Shown: positions 52,515 to 63,000 of the stretch, in pieces
Position numbering within the stretch: the stretch's first letter is position 1
How the letters are laid out: every line of letters starts with the position of its first letter
Assembly: GCF_029963765.1 (NCBI RefSeq)
Contig: NZ_JALBYU010000001.1
Span: 372,001-436,000 of the forward strand
Length of the DNA stretch: 64,000 nucleotides
Reading direction: 5' to 3'
Source of the DNA: Pseudomonas sp. UYIF39
GTDB taxonomy: Bacteria; Pseudomonadota; Gammaproteobacteria; Pseudomonadales; Pseudomonadaceae
Position numbers and translations under genes: made by a program
The notes under the pieces: generated by a model
The model's input: the letters and a program-made list of their open reading frames with translations, nothing else
The model's database searches: none
Told to the model about the DNA's origin: nothing

Positions 52515-53810
52515 CTATAGCGGATTTCGATTCTTTGCCTCAATCCATTGCGCCATGTATTGCGTACTTTTGTGATAGTGATGACGCAACATGCTGCCCG
52601 TAAAATTATCGCTTCTAAGTTGCGCTAAATTATGTTGGCAGTACAACAACTTTTCGATCAGTGCCGGGCCATGTTCGGACTGACGATAACGACCAGCCAG
52701 TAATGTCTGCCCCTGGGACTGGGCATCTGTCCAAAGTGCTTCATCCTTGTACAACTGAACCGCGCAATCGGCGAACGCCTGTGCTGTGCTGGCGATCGCG
52801 CCGGGCCAAAGATGTTCGCCGTGCATCGCTTCTGCACCGATTGGCGTTGTGATCGTGGGCGTGCCGCACAACATGGCGTCGACAATCTTGCCTTTGATTC
52901 CGGCACCGAAGCGCAAAGGTGCCAGGCAAATCCGTGCACCAGACATGACCTCTAACGCATCTTCCGCCCAGTTCATCACATGAAAACCCTGGCCGGGGTT
53001 GTGCAACGCAGTCGCTTTGGGCGGTGTGTAAGCACCGTAAATGTGCAATTGAGCCTTTGGCAGCTGCTCGCGGATCAGCGGCCAGATAGTGGTTTTCATC
53101 CAGAGCACTGCATCCCAGTTGGGCGCATGACGGAAGTTGCCGATGCTGAGAAAGTGCGTGCGGTCTTCAAAAGAAACCGGTGGCACGCTCGGGAGATCGA
53201 CCATCAGCGGGCACCAGTGCAGCAAGTAGCGCGGCAGCTTGAATTGCCCGACCAGCAACTCGATTTCCACTTCAGAAATCATCAGATTCAAGTCGCAACG
53301 ATAAATCGCTGCGATTTCCCGTTTGGCCAGATCGGTCTCGGCCATGAGCTCAAACTCTTCACGTAACGCCGGCGCGAACAGTTCATTGAAGTCATTGACG
53401 TCGTCACTGGCCTTCAAACGTTGCTTGAGGCGTTGATGGCGGGCATCTCGCAGGCTTTGCAGGTCGGAGGTCTCAAGCACGCGCAAGGCATCGGGGCAGT
53501 GCTTCTCAACTCGCCAGCCGAACTGTTCTTCCATCATGAACCGATCGAACAGAACGATATCCGGGGCCAGTTCGCTGATGAACGTGTCGAAACTGCTGTT
53601 GTTCAATTCGATCGGGACTTCGCGAATGCCCAGCACCGTCAGGTCTGCCCGGTGTTCACCGGTGCCGGCCGGGCTACTGAACGTAATGTCCCAGCCTTGC
53701 TGCAAGAAGGTCTCGAGAATTTGCATCATGTGCCCACCGGCCGCTGAAGAGCGGGGCTCGGGCCAGACGTAACCAATGACTAGGACTTTGGTTGCGTGGG
53801 GCTGAGTCAT
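52515..53810 (-). CDS. Glycosyltransferase (GT4-like)
   Basis: 431 aa, GT-B type. N-terminal VIGYVWPEPRSSAAGGHMMQILE (nucleotide/acceptor side), middle VLFDRFMMEEQFGWR, C-terminal LSIGNFRHAPNWDAVLWM and the donor-site loop RFGAGIKGKIVDAMLCGTPTITTPIGAEAM, resembling GT4/GT1. The acceptor is unknown; there are no other sugar-polymer genes next to it. AAGGA lies nine bases before the ATG. Confidence 0.87.
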   Translation of the reverse strand: MTQPHATKVLVIGYVWPEPRSSAAGGHMMQILETFLQQGWDITFSSPAGTGEHRADLTVLGIREVPIELNNSSFDTFISELAPDIVLFDRFMMEEQFGWRVEKHCPDALRVLETSDLQSLRDARHQRLKQRLKASDDVNDFNELFAPALREEFELMAETDLAKREIAAIYRCDLNLMISEVEIELLVGQFKLPRYLLHWCPLMVDLPSVPPVSFEDRTHFLSIGNFRHAPNWDAVLWMKTTIWPLIREQLPKAQLHIYGAYTPPKATALHNPGQGFHVMNWAEDALEVMSGARICLAPLRFGAGIKGKIVDAMLCGTPTITTPIGAEAMHGEHLWPGAIASTAQAFADCAVQLYKDEALWTDAQSQGQTLLAGRYRQSEHGPALIEKLLYCQHNLAQLRSDNFTGSMLRHHYHKSTQYMAQWIEAKNRNPL

Positions 53811-53918
53811 GAACAGTGATCCTTTGCAGCAAGCGAGGGGGCAAAAAAGGGCGCAATTAAACCACAGTACAGTAGTGGTCGCATGCGCCCGGCTTCAGTA
53901 ACTCGGTATGTCTGAAAC

Positions 53919-56900
53919 TCAGAGAATGTTGATTTTTACCAGTGTCTGCCCACTGATGTATCCATGGTTGGCATTTTTGAGTGCCGCTTTCATGGTCGCT
54001 ATATTCTGCTGATACGCTTGCTTGTTGGTCTTTAATTGGCTTAGCAGCGATGTCGTTAATGCAAACGAGTCGGCATTTTTAAACGCCATGCCGCGGTTGT
54101 AGTTGGTATTTGGAAAACTCGGCAGGCCCATGGATATCTTGCCGTTGGCGAGATTCAGGAGTGGACTTACGTCCAATTGCTGAGAACCGCGTTGAAATAT
54201 TCCGCTGTGTTCGGCGTAGGTGAAATCTTTGGTTTTCGGCGCGCCGTGGAAAATTTCATGAACGAAAGTATCGGCAGTGAACCCCGGGTTGAAATGATCC
54301 CTGTGATAAGCATCGTTGAAGTTGTTGCTGTAGACCCGGATGAATTCGTTATTGGCATTTTGCGCCTTGTTGCCGGTCTTCCAATCGTTGTAGAGCCCCC
54401 AATGCAGCTCGGCTATTGCGTCACTTTTTTTACTGCTGTCGAGGATGAAGTTGCCGGGTTTGATATTTGAAAGATCCTCTTTGACTGCAATCAGGTAGTC
54501 GCGGTAAGTACTTCGGGCAGCGGAAGAGTCATTCGCAAGCAGAAGGTCAAGAACCGCATTCGCCTCCTGAATCAGCGTGGGGTCATTCAATACGTTGATG
54601 GCATCGTCTACTTTTTTGCTGGCGAGTGGTAAACCTTCTTTGATCACTGTACGAGCGTAGCTTTTAGGCATGACTTTATGCCAGTGTGGGGTGGGCAGTT
54701 TAAGTTTGAAATCAAAACCCTTCAGTTTGGCTCCCCAAGGCTGGCCAAATCGGTTCAGAGCGTACCATTCGTCGTTCTGGCGTATACCCCAGACCCGGAA
54801 AAGATCTTTCGAAGAATCCACGGGGCGCCAGGTTCCAAGACGAATGATGTCTGAATCGACGGTTCTGGCCAATTGCTCGAATTGAGTTTGGCCCGTCAAC
54901 TGGCGAAGATCGGAAACGGCGTTTTCCAAGGCCGCAACACTCCCGTTAAAACCTTTGCGCAACAGTTTTGCGCCACCTGTAAGCAAATCCGGAACGCCAT
55001 CCAGCGGATTTAGCAAGCTGCTCACCAGGCCCAGGCCAGTCTTGGCCATGGCGCTGGCTTTCGTTGCAACGGTCATGCTTCTGGCGGCAATACTGGCTAT
55101 CTTGCCGATGGCCCCGACCACCAACAAAAGTGTCATCGCAGCTTCCAGGGTGCAGGCAGCTACTCCTTGGAACTGTCGATCCAGATCGTCTGAACTGATG
55201 TCTTCGATGCATGATTTGAACGGCACGACAATATTGAGAAACGTGTTCAAATCTTCTTCACGTTTTGCGCGCAATGTCTCCAGCCGGGTTTGCCCCCTGC
55301 ATTCTTTTACCAACTCATCGTAGGTTGCGATTGGCCGGTGCTTGAGCACGAAGTTTACGAGCGGATCGAATTCACTTGAATAGAAATTTTGGTAATAGCC
55401 TTTACTTTCAGTGTTCGAAGGCAGGCGTGCCGCTGATAGTTCACCGATCTTTTCAATGACGCCACGACTGGTATTGACGAGGCCAGGTGTGACTCCATGG
55501 GTGTAGCACTCGATGTCGGTGGGCAGTTGATGCACCGGTGCCGGGTGGGAGTGGTTTTTCCCACTGCTGGGGCCTGTATGTAACAGGTTCTCCCTTTCGA
55601 TCAGCTCGGCCAGTTCCGTGTTTTCACGGCAGACTCCGTGCAAGGTGAATAGCTCATAACAACTCAGTCGTCCTTCCAAGTAGGTACACATCACGACGCC
55701 GTAACGACCGGTGGCCTGCTCTTTGTCTTTCTGACTCTCCATGGGAACCCGATTCTGCACTTTCAGTATGGCGTCAAGGGTTGACGATAATGGATTCATG
55801 GGGAAGCGGGTGATTGGATGAAGAGTAGCGACTGAAGGCCGTACAGAGAATATCGTCACCTGTCCGCGTAGCAGCCGCGCCCGATCAGGAAGCGGCAAGG
55901 ATGAAAGGGCCAGTTTCAAATGCGTACTCATAGCCTGCGTCTGTGACACATAGTGCCGATTGAATTGGCGGTAAAACTCTCCATCCGGAGAAATCAGATT
56001 GGGGAGCATCTTTGGAAACGCTTTATAAATACTCTCTCCATGCTTCAAGTCCCAATCACCTGTCAGCAGGTCGTTGGACATGTGCAGTTCTACAGGGGAT
56101 ATGAGAAACGGTTTGACATAGGCGTCTTCCAGTGATCGATTGCTCTTTTGGTGAAGGACGTCATCTTCAAGATAGGTGCATCCCTTGGCGACTTGCTTGA
56201 GGATGTCCAGGGCGACGCTCTTGCGGGTCGGCAAGGGGCGAGACAACGTTTCAGCCGTTTCAGCAAAGGTTTTCGCATGGCGGGCGTAAGCGGCCACTGC
56301 CACTTCAAGCGAGTCCTTGGTCGACCGGTTCACTTCATTATGGGTGACGATACCGTTGAGCAACGCCCAGTCGATCACTGGATCTACAGCAGCCAAGGCA
56401 TTGAGTGTCTGTTGCGACTCGGTGACGGAGTCCGACTTCATCAGGTGTTGTATCTGCGCATGAGTCATTGAGCGCGACGATCCCGGTGAAATGATTTCCT
56501 GCACCTCGATGGTCCGGCAGTAATCAACCCATTGCGGGGTGCCGATTAGCAGAGTAGGCGGCAAGTCCTTGACCAGGAACTCCGGCGCGGTGCCGGCCAG
56601 CAATAAATGCGAGGCCAGTGCCGCGTTCTGTTCAGAGATCCGGTGGTTATCGATCAGATGTCTTTCGAATTCCGTTTGAACACTGGCGAAAGACTTCTCT
56701 ATGTGTTGGGCCGCATAGAGATCGAAACCGGCAACTTGATTGCGCGGCTCTTGCTCCCCGACCATCGGGTGGAGATCCAACAGTAGCGCAGTAAAAAGTA
56801 TTTGCTGGAGAGACTCATCCGATAAGGGCTGATTATCTTGCGCACCATACCAATCCAGGTCCCGTACAATACCTTTTGCCCAGATTAGAGCAATGGAACT

Positions 56901-57689
56901 GGAAACAAGCTTTTGCAGGAAATACTCCGCATCAGACCGTTTGAAGTGAGTGGATCGTCCACCCAGAATAGTGCCTGACAGATATTCCAATAATGGCCGG
57001 CCCTTGATGTATTCCTTGATAAGTGCTCGAAGCCGACTGCGCTGTGCTGATGACATAGTAAGCGGATTGTTTTCCCCGGCCTTTATCATTTCCCAATAGT
57101 TGCCGAATGGCGGACTGACGGGCTGTGGCTGTTCCAGGAATGCAATCAGGTTCTGGGCGTCGATGACCGTCCGAGGGAGGAGGTAACGATGGAATCTCAA
57201 CCATTGAGTCATGCTGACTTGGTCATCAAGGGTGACGACGCCACCGGTCAATTGCGCCATTTCAACCAATGCAACAAGATCATCGTCCAGATCCGGAGCC
57301 AGTTTGAATGCACTCTCGAAACTCAGGGTTCTGCCTGCGTAGTGAGCCTTGACCTGACCATCAGCGGTGATTTCAAACAGTGAATCTTCGGATAGCTGGA
57401 GTTTCATCAGAAGTTTTTTGAAAGAGTCTTTTTTGACCATCTTTCGCAACATGGCTCTTGCAGGCTGGAGAGCTTCTTCTAACGATGAGCCAGACTCCAG
57501 GGAGATGGAAGCACCTTCCAGACTGACTTCCTTGGAGTGACTGTAGTCTTGCGCGCGACGCTTTAATTTGCTGAGGAATTCCTGGCGTTCGATATTGTCT
57601 TTTTGACTGTTGTGATTTTGCGGTGGGACATAAGTTGAAGGCCTTGATAACTGTCGTTTAAAGGTAATGTCTGTATTTTTAATGGTCAT
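53919..57689 (-). CDS. Large toxin-like protein with C-terminal aspzincin-like HExxH motif
   Basis: I start at 57689 (MTIKNTDITF), with GGA about eight bases upstream; 1256 aa. No signal peptide. The N-terminal half (about 60-700) resembles the DUF6543/dermonecrotic-toxin-type region common in pseudomonad toxins, with NYWEMIKAGENNPLTMSSAQR near 245. About 890-940 is a Gly/Ala-rich hydrophobic stretch that might insert in membranes (LLLVVGAIGKIASIAARSM). The C-terminus holds HEIFH at 1144-1148 followed by KTKDFTYAEH (Asp1155), like the HExxH + GTxDxxYG zinc site of M35 aspzincins. It neighbours two PI-PLC genes. Toxin role inferred; the metalloprotease call rests on the motif alone. Confidence 0.75.
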   Translation of the reverse strand: MTIKNTDITFKRQLSRPSTYVPPQNHNSQKDNIERQEFLSKLKRRAQDYSHSKEVSLEGASISLESGSSLEEALQPARAMLRKMVKKDSFKKLLMKLQLSEDSLFEITADGQVKAHYAGRTLSFESAFKLAPDLDDDLVALVEMAQLTGGVVTLDDQVSMTQWLRFHRYLLPRTVIDAQNLIAFLEQPQPVSPPFGNYWEMIKAGENNPLTMSSAQRSRLRALIKEYIKGRPLLEYLSGTILGGRSTHFKRSDAEYFLQKLVSSSIALIWAKGIVRDLDWYGAQDNQPLSDESLQQILFTALLLDLHPMVGEQEPRNQVAGFDLYAAQHIEKSFASVQTEFERHLIDNHRISEQNAALASHLLLAGTAPEFLVKDLPPTLLIGTPQWVDYCRTIEVQEIISPGSSRSMTHAQIQHLMKSDSVTESQQTLNALAAVDPVIDWALLNGIVTHNEVNRSTKDSLEVAVAAYARHAKTFAETAETLSRPLPTRKSVALDILKQVAKGCTYLEDDVLHQKSNRSLEDAYVKPFLISPVELHMSNDLLTGDWDLKHGESIYKAFPKMLPNLISPDGEFYRQFNRHYVSQTQAMSTHLKLALSSLPLPDRARLLRGQVTIFSVRPSVATLHPITRFPMNPLSSTLDAILKVQNRVPMESQKDKEQATGRYGVVMCTYLEGRLSCYELFTLHGVCRENTELAELIERENLLHTGPSSGKNHSHPAPVHQLPTDIECYTHGVTPGLVNTSRGVIEKIGELSAARLPSNTESKGYYQNFYSSEFDPLVNFVLKHRPIATYDELVKECRGQTRLETLRAKREEDLNTFLNIVVPFKSCIEDISSDDLDRQFQGVAACTLEAAMTLLLVVGAIGKIASIAARSMTVATKASAMAKTGLGLVSSLLNPLDGVPDLLTGGAKLLRKGFNGSVAALENAVSDLRQLTGQTQFEQLARTVDSDIIRLGTWRPVDSSKDLFRVWGIRQNDEWYALNRFGQPWGAKLKGFDFKLKLPTPHWHKVMPKSYARTVIKEGLPLASKKVDDAINVLNDPTLIQEANAVLDLLLANDSSAARSTYRDYLIAVKEDLSNIKPGNFILDSSKKSDAIAELHWGLYNDWKTGNKAQNANNEFIRVYSNNFNDAYHRDHFNPGFTADTFVHEIFHGAPKTKDFTYAEHSGIFQRGSQQLDVSPLLNLANGKISMGLPSFPNTNYNRGMAFKNADSFALTTSLLSQLKTNKQAYQQNIATMKAALKNANHGYISGQTLVKINIL

Positions 57690-57836
57690 GGTAAGTCCAT
57701 TTATTTTCTCGGCGATATGTTGGCGGCATCCTCTTTGAATGTTTGAATGCTGGCAAGCTGGCGTATGTAAGTGTGTGTTGCATTTGCCTGCCAATCATTA
57801 AGGCTTTAGTTGGCTGCTTTGTTGTTCGATTGCAAA

Positions 57837-57865
57837 GACCTCTTCGCCGTAACTGGCAAGAGGTC
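57837..57865 (-). terminator. Hairpin upstream of the toxin gene
   Basis: Stem GACCTCTT-GCC / GGC-GAAGAGGTC (11 paired bases with one bulge) followed by TTTGC on the minus strand. It sits just after the response-regulator scrap and probably is the terminator that once served that gene. Confidence 0.7.
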
Positions 57866-57889
57866 AGGTGACTTATCTCAGTTTTAAAT

Positions 57890-57978
57890 AATGTTTTGAC
57901 TTTATTCCGCAACTGATCAATGGAAAACGGCTTGCCGATCGCATGCAGCTCATCAGGCACGTCGATGCTTTCGGCACA
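57890..57978 (-). pseudogene. Decayed duplicate of the 3' end of the response-regulator gene
   Basis: About 30 codons, AESIDVPDELHAIGKPFSID then QLRNKVK, match the last residues of the intact regulator at 59392..59751 (AESIDVPKGMHVIGKPFSID, QLRDKVK). It is open-ended at both sides and lacks the D-site. The copies flank the PqaA gene. Confidence 0.75.
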
Positions 57979-57987
57979 ATCAAGGAA

Positions 57988-58029
57988 ACACGACAACCCC
58001 ACAGAGCAAAAGGGTTGAGATTGTCGTGT
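57988..58029 (-). terminator. Probable terminator of the PqaA gene
   Basis: ACACGACAA / TTGTCGTGT 9-bp arms with additional internal GGG/CCC pairing, seven bases after the stop codon of the gene at 58036; the T-run is short (TTTCC). Confidence 0.5.
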
Positions 58030-58035
58030 CTTGAT

Positions 58036-59226
58036 TTACTGACCCAGGGTAGCGGGTAGCGTTCTGCAAAACGCCTCATCGGCGGGTGGCGCCTGATTCG
58101 GATACGTATCCGGAAGAACCTTGACCATCGTCGTCTCGACAACGCCGTCCGCGTGCTCACCTTCGAAGTACTCTGCGGCCCAACCCACTTTGGGAGCACG
58201 GAGAGTTGTCTGGACGTCCATTGAGGCCGGCAATTGTGCTGCGGTGTAGCGCACGCCGCAGTTGTACCGGAAGTCCCGGGCTTTCGGGTTGTGGGCTGTC
58301 CACTGTGTCATCCTGATCGGTATTTCGGACAAGGTCAGGTGCAACTTGGTCGATGTGGCGTCCAGGCGCTGTTCCTGTGCCTTTAACCTCGGTGCGGTAT
58401 TGCCGGTCTGCCGCCGCTCGATATAAGGAATCAGGTTCGCTTCAACAAACGCCCGCACATCGTGGGCGGAATTGGGAATGACCCGAAGTGTATTGTCACC
58501 CGGCAGGTCCGCAAGATACTGGCGTGAAGCATCCGGGATGAAGAAGTCATCGCCACTGGCATTGACGATGTATTTCGGGATCTTCAAGCGGTCGGTGTAG
58601 CCGGGCAGGTTCCGATAGGTCATTGGATCTTCGACTTGCATCAGCTTCTTGAACGGCTCGGTCTTGCGTTGGGCGATCACACCTTGCAAGTAGTAGCCGA
58701 TGTACGCCAGTGGCCAGTTACCGCCGTAGGTCAAATACTGGTTGGGGACATTGCTGACAGCCACGACGATCAAATCGGTTTGCCGGGCAATGTTGAGCAG
58801 TGTTTGCTGCGAAAAGTTGTTGGGTGCTCCCGCAGACTCTCCGGGCAAAGGATTGTTGACGCCGTCGTTGGCGACCAGCACGGCGCGCGTCCCCTTGACG
58901 TTGTCGGGAATGTACAGATCGACTCCATGAATCCAGTCTGCCGGGGCGACTTGACCGCGCTGGCCCCAGGACTGTGACCTCAGCTCGAAGCGTCGGATGT
59001 TGACGCCGGGTTGTTGCTCTTGTCCTTTACTGATGTAGCGCAGCGGTTGCGTCGCTTCGGCTTTGCGATAGCAGTTCAATACTTCGCTGAACGCTTGTCC
59101 GCTCTGTTCAAAGCAGTGCTGGGGATTGTCGGAAGAAGCTGACTGGCAACCATATCCGGCGATGAGCATCAGCAATAATCCGCTGATTTTCAAACAACGT
59201 GCGTAGCGTTCGGTTCGACTCGGCAT
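58036..59226 (-). CDS. pqaA: PhoPQ-activated pathogenicity-related (PqaA-type) lipoprotein with internal deletion
   Basis: 396 aa with a signal peptide and likely lipobox Cys27 (LMLIAGYGC). The PqaA-family framework is visible: FELRSQSWGQRG, DLYIPDNVKGTRAVLVANDG, AVSNVPNQYLTY, then GGNWPLAYIGYY, DPMTYR, IPKYIVNASGDDFFIPD and NSAHDVRAF. In family members the segment after VPNQ contains a GGSKRGWTTW nucleophile elbow, roughly 100 residues long. Here it is missing, and LTY runs straight into GGNWPLA (residue about 166, near position 58728). The proposed catalytic Asp and His regions remain, but the Ser does not. AAGGA precedes the ATG by nine bases. Probably not a hydrolase any more. Confidence 0.82.
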   Translation of the reverse strand: MPSRTERYARCLKISGLLLMLIAGYGCQSASSDNPQHCFEQSGQAFSEVLNCYRKAEATQPLRYISKGQEQQPGVNIRRFELRSQSWGQRGQVAPADWIHGVDLYIPDNVKGTRAVLVANDGVNNPLPGESAGAPNNFSQQTLLNIARQTDLIVVAVSNVPNQYLTYGGNWPLAYIGYYLQGVIAQRKTEPFKKLMQVEDPMTYRNLPGYTDRLKIPKYIVNASGDDFFIPDASRQYLADLPGDNTLRVIPNSAHDVRAFVEANLIPYIERRQTGNTAPRLKAQEQRLDATSTKLHLTLSEIPIRMTQWTAHNPKARDFRYNCGVRYTAAQLPASMDVQTTLRAPKVGWAAEYFEGEHADGVVETTMVKVLPDTYPNQAPPADEAFCRTLPATLGQ

Positions 59227-59391
59227 GGACTCGGTTCCTTATGAGTGGGATCACCGGTCCAATCAAACGCCAGGCGGGCGGCCTCTTTTACTGTCAAAAT
59301 TGACAGGTCAGAGCCCAAAAACGCCAAAAAATGCAGCCTTACGTCGGTTTATGCAGAAAAGTGGTGAGGCCAGGATGTCCAGTCAACTGTC

Positions 59392-59751
59392 TCAGGCCAG
59401 CATGCCTTTGACCTTGTCGCGCAACTGATCAATGGAAAACGGTTTACCAATTACGTGCATACCTTTGGGCACATCAATACTTTCGGCATAGCCGCTAGCA
59501 AACAAAATGGGCAACTCAGGGCGCAGCATCCGCGCCTGGGTGGCCAATTCGCGACCGTCCATGATTGGCAGCCCCACATCGGTCATCATCAAATCGATGT
59601 ACTGACCTTCATCGTTGAGAAACTCCAGCGCTTGTTCGCTGCCATCGGCCTCGAGCACCTTGAACTCGAGTTCCTCCAGTACATCGACAATCAGCATGCG
59701 CACGATGGCGTCGTCTTCGACTACAAGGATGATGGACGCGGTGGCGGACAT
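59392..59751 (-). CDS. Single-domain response regulator (receiver only)
   Basis: 119 aa CheY-like receiver. Acid pocket VVEDD (10-14), phospho-acceptor Asp58 in MMTDVGLP, Thr/Ser and Lys in SGYAESIDVP and GKPFSIDQL. No output domain. It is divergent from the hybrid kinase gene, so it may receive phosphate from that kinase. Its 3' end is duplicated as a decayed scrap at 57890..57978. Confidence 0.93.
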   Translation of the reverse strand: MSATASIILVVEDDAIVRMLIVDVLEELEFKVLEADGSEQALEFLNDEGQYIDLMMTDVGLPIMDGRELATQARMLRPELPILFASGYAESIDVPKGMHVIGKPFSIDQLRDKVKGMLA

Positions 59752-60012
59752 AGTGGGGGTCTCAGAGATTGGATTCGCGATTGGCGGTCGATCGAAATCG
59801 CCGGGCTCTTGCTTGAATAAGTGGCGGAACCTGACAAGTTCCCACGCGGTAGGAAAAAGAATAGCCGCACAAGTGCTGGCAAGGATAACCGCTCCTTTGC
59901 GGTGGAGCAGTGGAATGTAGGATTTTGCGCGAAAACGCGTCAGAAAATTGGATCACTCCGCCGCTTTTGGGGCAAACTCCTTGGTTTTCAACAGCTCGAC
60001 AAGGTTTCCCCC

Positions 60013-63000
60013 ATGACATCCGCGTCTTCGGTTGATGAGCAACGATTCCGTAAACTCCTGAGCCGCAACGTCAGCCTGCCGTTGGGTGTCGGCGTGCTCA
60101 GTGCAGTGTTCTTTGTTTCGCTGATTACTTATCTGCTGTCGATGATCCAGTGGGTTGAGCACACCGACCGGGTGATCAATAACGCCAATGAATCGATCAA
60201 GCTGACCGTCGATCTGGAAACCGGTATGCGCGGCTTCCTGCTCACTGGCGACGAGCACTTCCTTGAACCGTACGAAATGGCCAAGCCGCGAATCGCTGTC
60301 GCCCTCAATACCTTGCTCGAACTGACCGCGGACAACCCGGTGCAGACCGACCGTCTGCACCGGCTCCAGGCCTTGCAGAATGAATGGGCCACTTACGCGC
60401 AGGCAATAATTGAATTGCAGCGATCCAGCGGCGATTACCGCAGCGCGGTAAAGGCCGGGCGCGGCAAGCGGCTGACCGATGAGATCCGCAAGCAATTCGA
60501 AGACGTGATCGACATGGAGCAACAGTTGCGCACCACGCGCAACGAGGAAGTGCGCCGCACCACGATCTGGAGTATCAGCCTTTATCTGTTGTTCATCGCC
60601 GGGATCAGCGCCTTGCTGGCCTACATTGGCCGTCGGGACTTGCTCAACCTTTCACAAAGTTACAGCGCCAACCTCGCCGCACAACAAGCCAGTGCTCATC
60701 GCCTGGAGCAGCAAGCCTGGCTGCGCAATGGCCAGACCGAACTGGCCGAGCAAGTACTGGGGCAACTGTCGCTGAATCTGCTGGGGCGCAACATTCTGCA
60801 GTTTTGCGCGCAGTACCTCGGCACCGTCGTAGCAGCCATTTATGTCCGCGAAGACCACGGTGGTCTCAAACGCATTGCCTCTTACGGTTTCTCTCGCGAG
60901 CAGGAAGCGCGCGAACAGCAGATTTACAGCGATGAAGGCATTGTCGGCCAGGTAGCGAATCAGGCTCGCTTGATTCGTCTTGAGGACGTACCGAGCGATT
61001 ACTTCAAGGTCAGCTCCGGTCTGGGCGAAGGTCTGCCCCATAGCGTGTTGGTGGTGCCGACCAGTGACGACGATCGGGTCAACGGTGTGATCGAACTGGG
61101 CTTCCTGCGCCCGCTGACGGACCGCGATGTCGAATTGCTCGAACTCATTGCCGGCAACATCGGCACGTCCATCGAGGCCGCTCGCTATCGCCAGCGCTTG
61201 CAGGAAGTGCTGGCCGAAACCCAGCAGCTCAATGAAGAACTGCAAGTCCAGCAGGAAGAGCTCAAGACCGCCAACGAAGAGTTGGAAGAGCAGTCGCGGA
61301 TTCTCAAGGAATCTCAGGCGCATCTGGAGACCCAGCAGGTTGAGCTTGAACAAACCAATGAGCAGCTCGCCGAGCAGCGAGACGCGATGGACTTGAAGAA
61401 CACCCAGCTCAATCAGGCCCAGACCCAGCTCCAAGAACGCGCCGAAGAGTTGCAGCGCTCGAGCAAGTACAAATCTGAATTCCTCGCCAACATGTCCCAC
61501 GAGTTGCGCACGCCGCTGAACAGCTCATTGATCCTGGCCAAGTTGCTAGCGGAAAACCCCCAGGAAAACCTCAGCGCCGAGCAGGTCAAGTTCGCCGAGT
61601 CGATCTACTCCGCCGGCAATGATTTGCTTAACTTGATCAACGACATTCTCGACATTTCCAAGGTCGAGGCCGGCAAGCTTGAGATACGACCGGAGAACAC
61701 CAGTGTCGCGCGTCTGGTGGATGGCTTGCGCGGGTTGTTCCAACCCCTGGCGACCGACAAGAAACTGAATTTCCAGGTCGAAGTGCAGGCCCGGGCGCCG
61801 ATGATGATCTTCACCGACCGCCAACGTCTGGAGCAGGTCATCAAGAACCTGCTGTCCAACGCGGTGAAATTCACCGAAAGAGGCGAGGTCAGCCTGACAG
61901 TCGCCAATCATCCCGGCGACGGTATCGCCTTTATCATTCGCGATTCGGGGATTGGCATTGCCGCGGATCAGCAGGAAAGCATTTTCGAAGCCTTCCGCCA
62001 GGCCGATGGCACCACCAATCGCCGTTATGGCGGTACTGGCCTGGGCTTGTCGATTTCCCGTGACCTGGCGGCCTTGCTCGGCGGTTCCATCAGTGTCACC
62101 AGCGAGCCGGGGCAGGGCAGTGTGTTCACGCTGGTTTTGCCGCAGCAATACGTTGAACCGGGCGAGGAGCCTGTCGAGCCGATGAGAGCCACGCCGGTTG
62201 CCATTGCGCCGAGAGTGTCTACCGCTGCGCTGGTGCCGTTGATTGCCGAAGTCGATATCCCGCGTTTCGACGACGATCGCACCAAAGCGCCATTCGCCAC
62301 TCGTTGCATTCTGGTGGTGGAAGACGAGCCGAATTTTGCCAATATTCTTTATGACCTGGCGCATGAGCTGGGGTATCAGTGCCTGGTGGCGCACGGCGCG
62401 GACGAGGGTTATGACCTGGCCAAGGAATTCATCCCGGACGCCATTCTGCTGGACATGCGTCTACCGGATCATTCCGGGTTGACTGTGTTGCAACGCCTGA
62501 AGGAGCACGCTGAAACCCGGCACATTCCGGTGCATGTGATTTCCGTGGAAGACCGGGTCGAAGCCGCGATGCACATGGGCGCCATTGGTTACGCGGTCAA
62601 GCCGACCACCCGCGAAGAACTCAAGGACGTGTTTGCCCGCCTTGAAGCCAAGCTGACCCAGAAGGTCAAACGCGTCCTGCTGGTCGAAGACGACGATGTG
62701 CAGCGCGACAGCATTGCCCGGCTGATCGGCGACGATGACATCGAGATCACTGCCGTGGGCCTGGCACAAGATGCGCTGGACCTGCTGCGCACGACGATTT
62801 TCGATTGCATGATCATCGACCTGAAACTGCCGGACATGCTCGGCAATGACCTGCTCAAGCGCATGTCCACGGAAGACATCTGCTCGTTCCCGCCGGTGAT
62901 CGTCTACACCGGGCGCAACCTGACCCGGGACGAAGAGGCCGACCTGCGCAAGTATTCGCGTTCGATCATCATCAAGGGGGCGCGCTCGCCAGAGCGTTTG

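Noticed and set aside
57679..58002. 107-codon minus-strand frame over the response-regulator scrap
   Set aside because: Only about 30 codons match the regulator; the rest crosses a terminator and the toxin leader, so it is not a gene.
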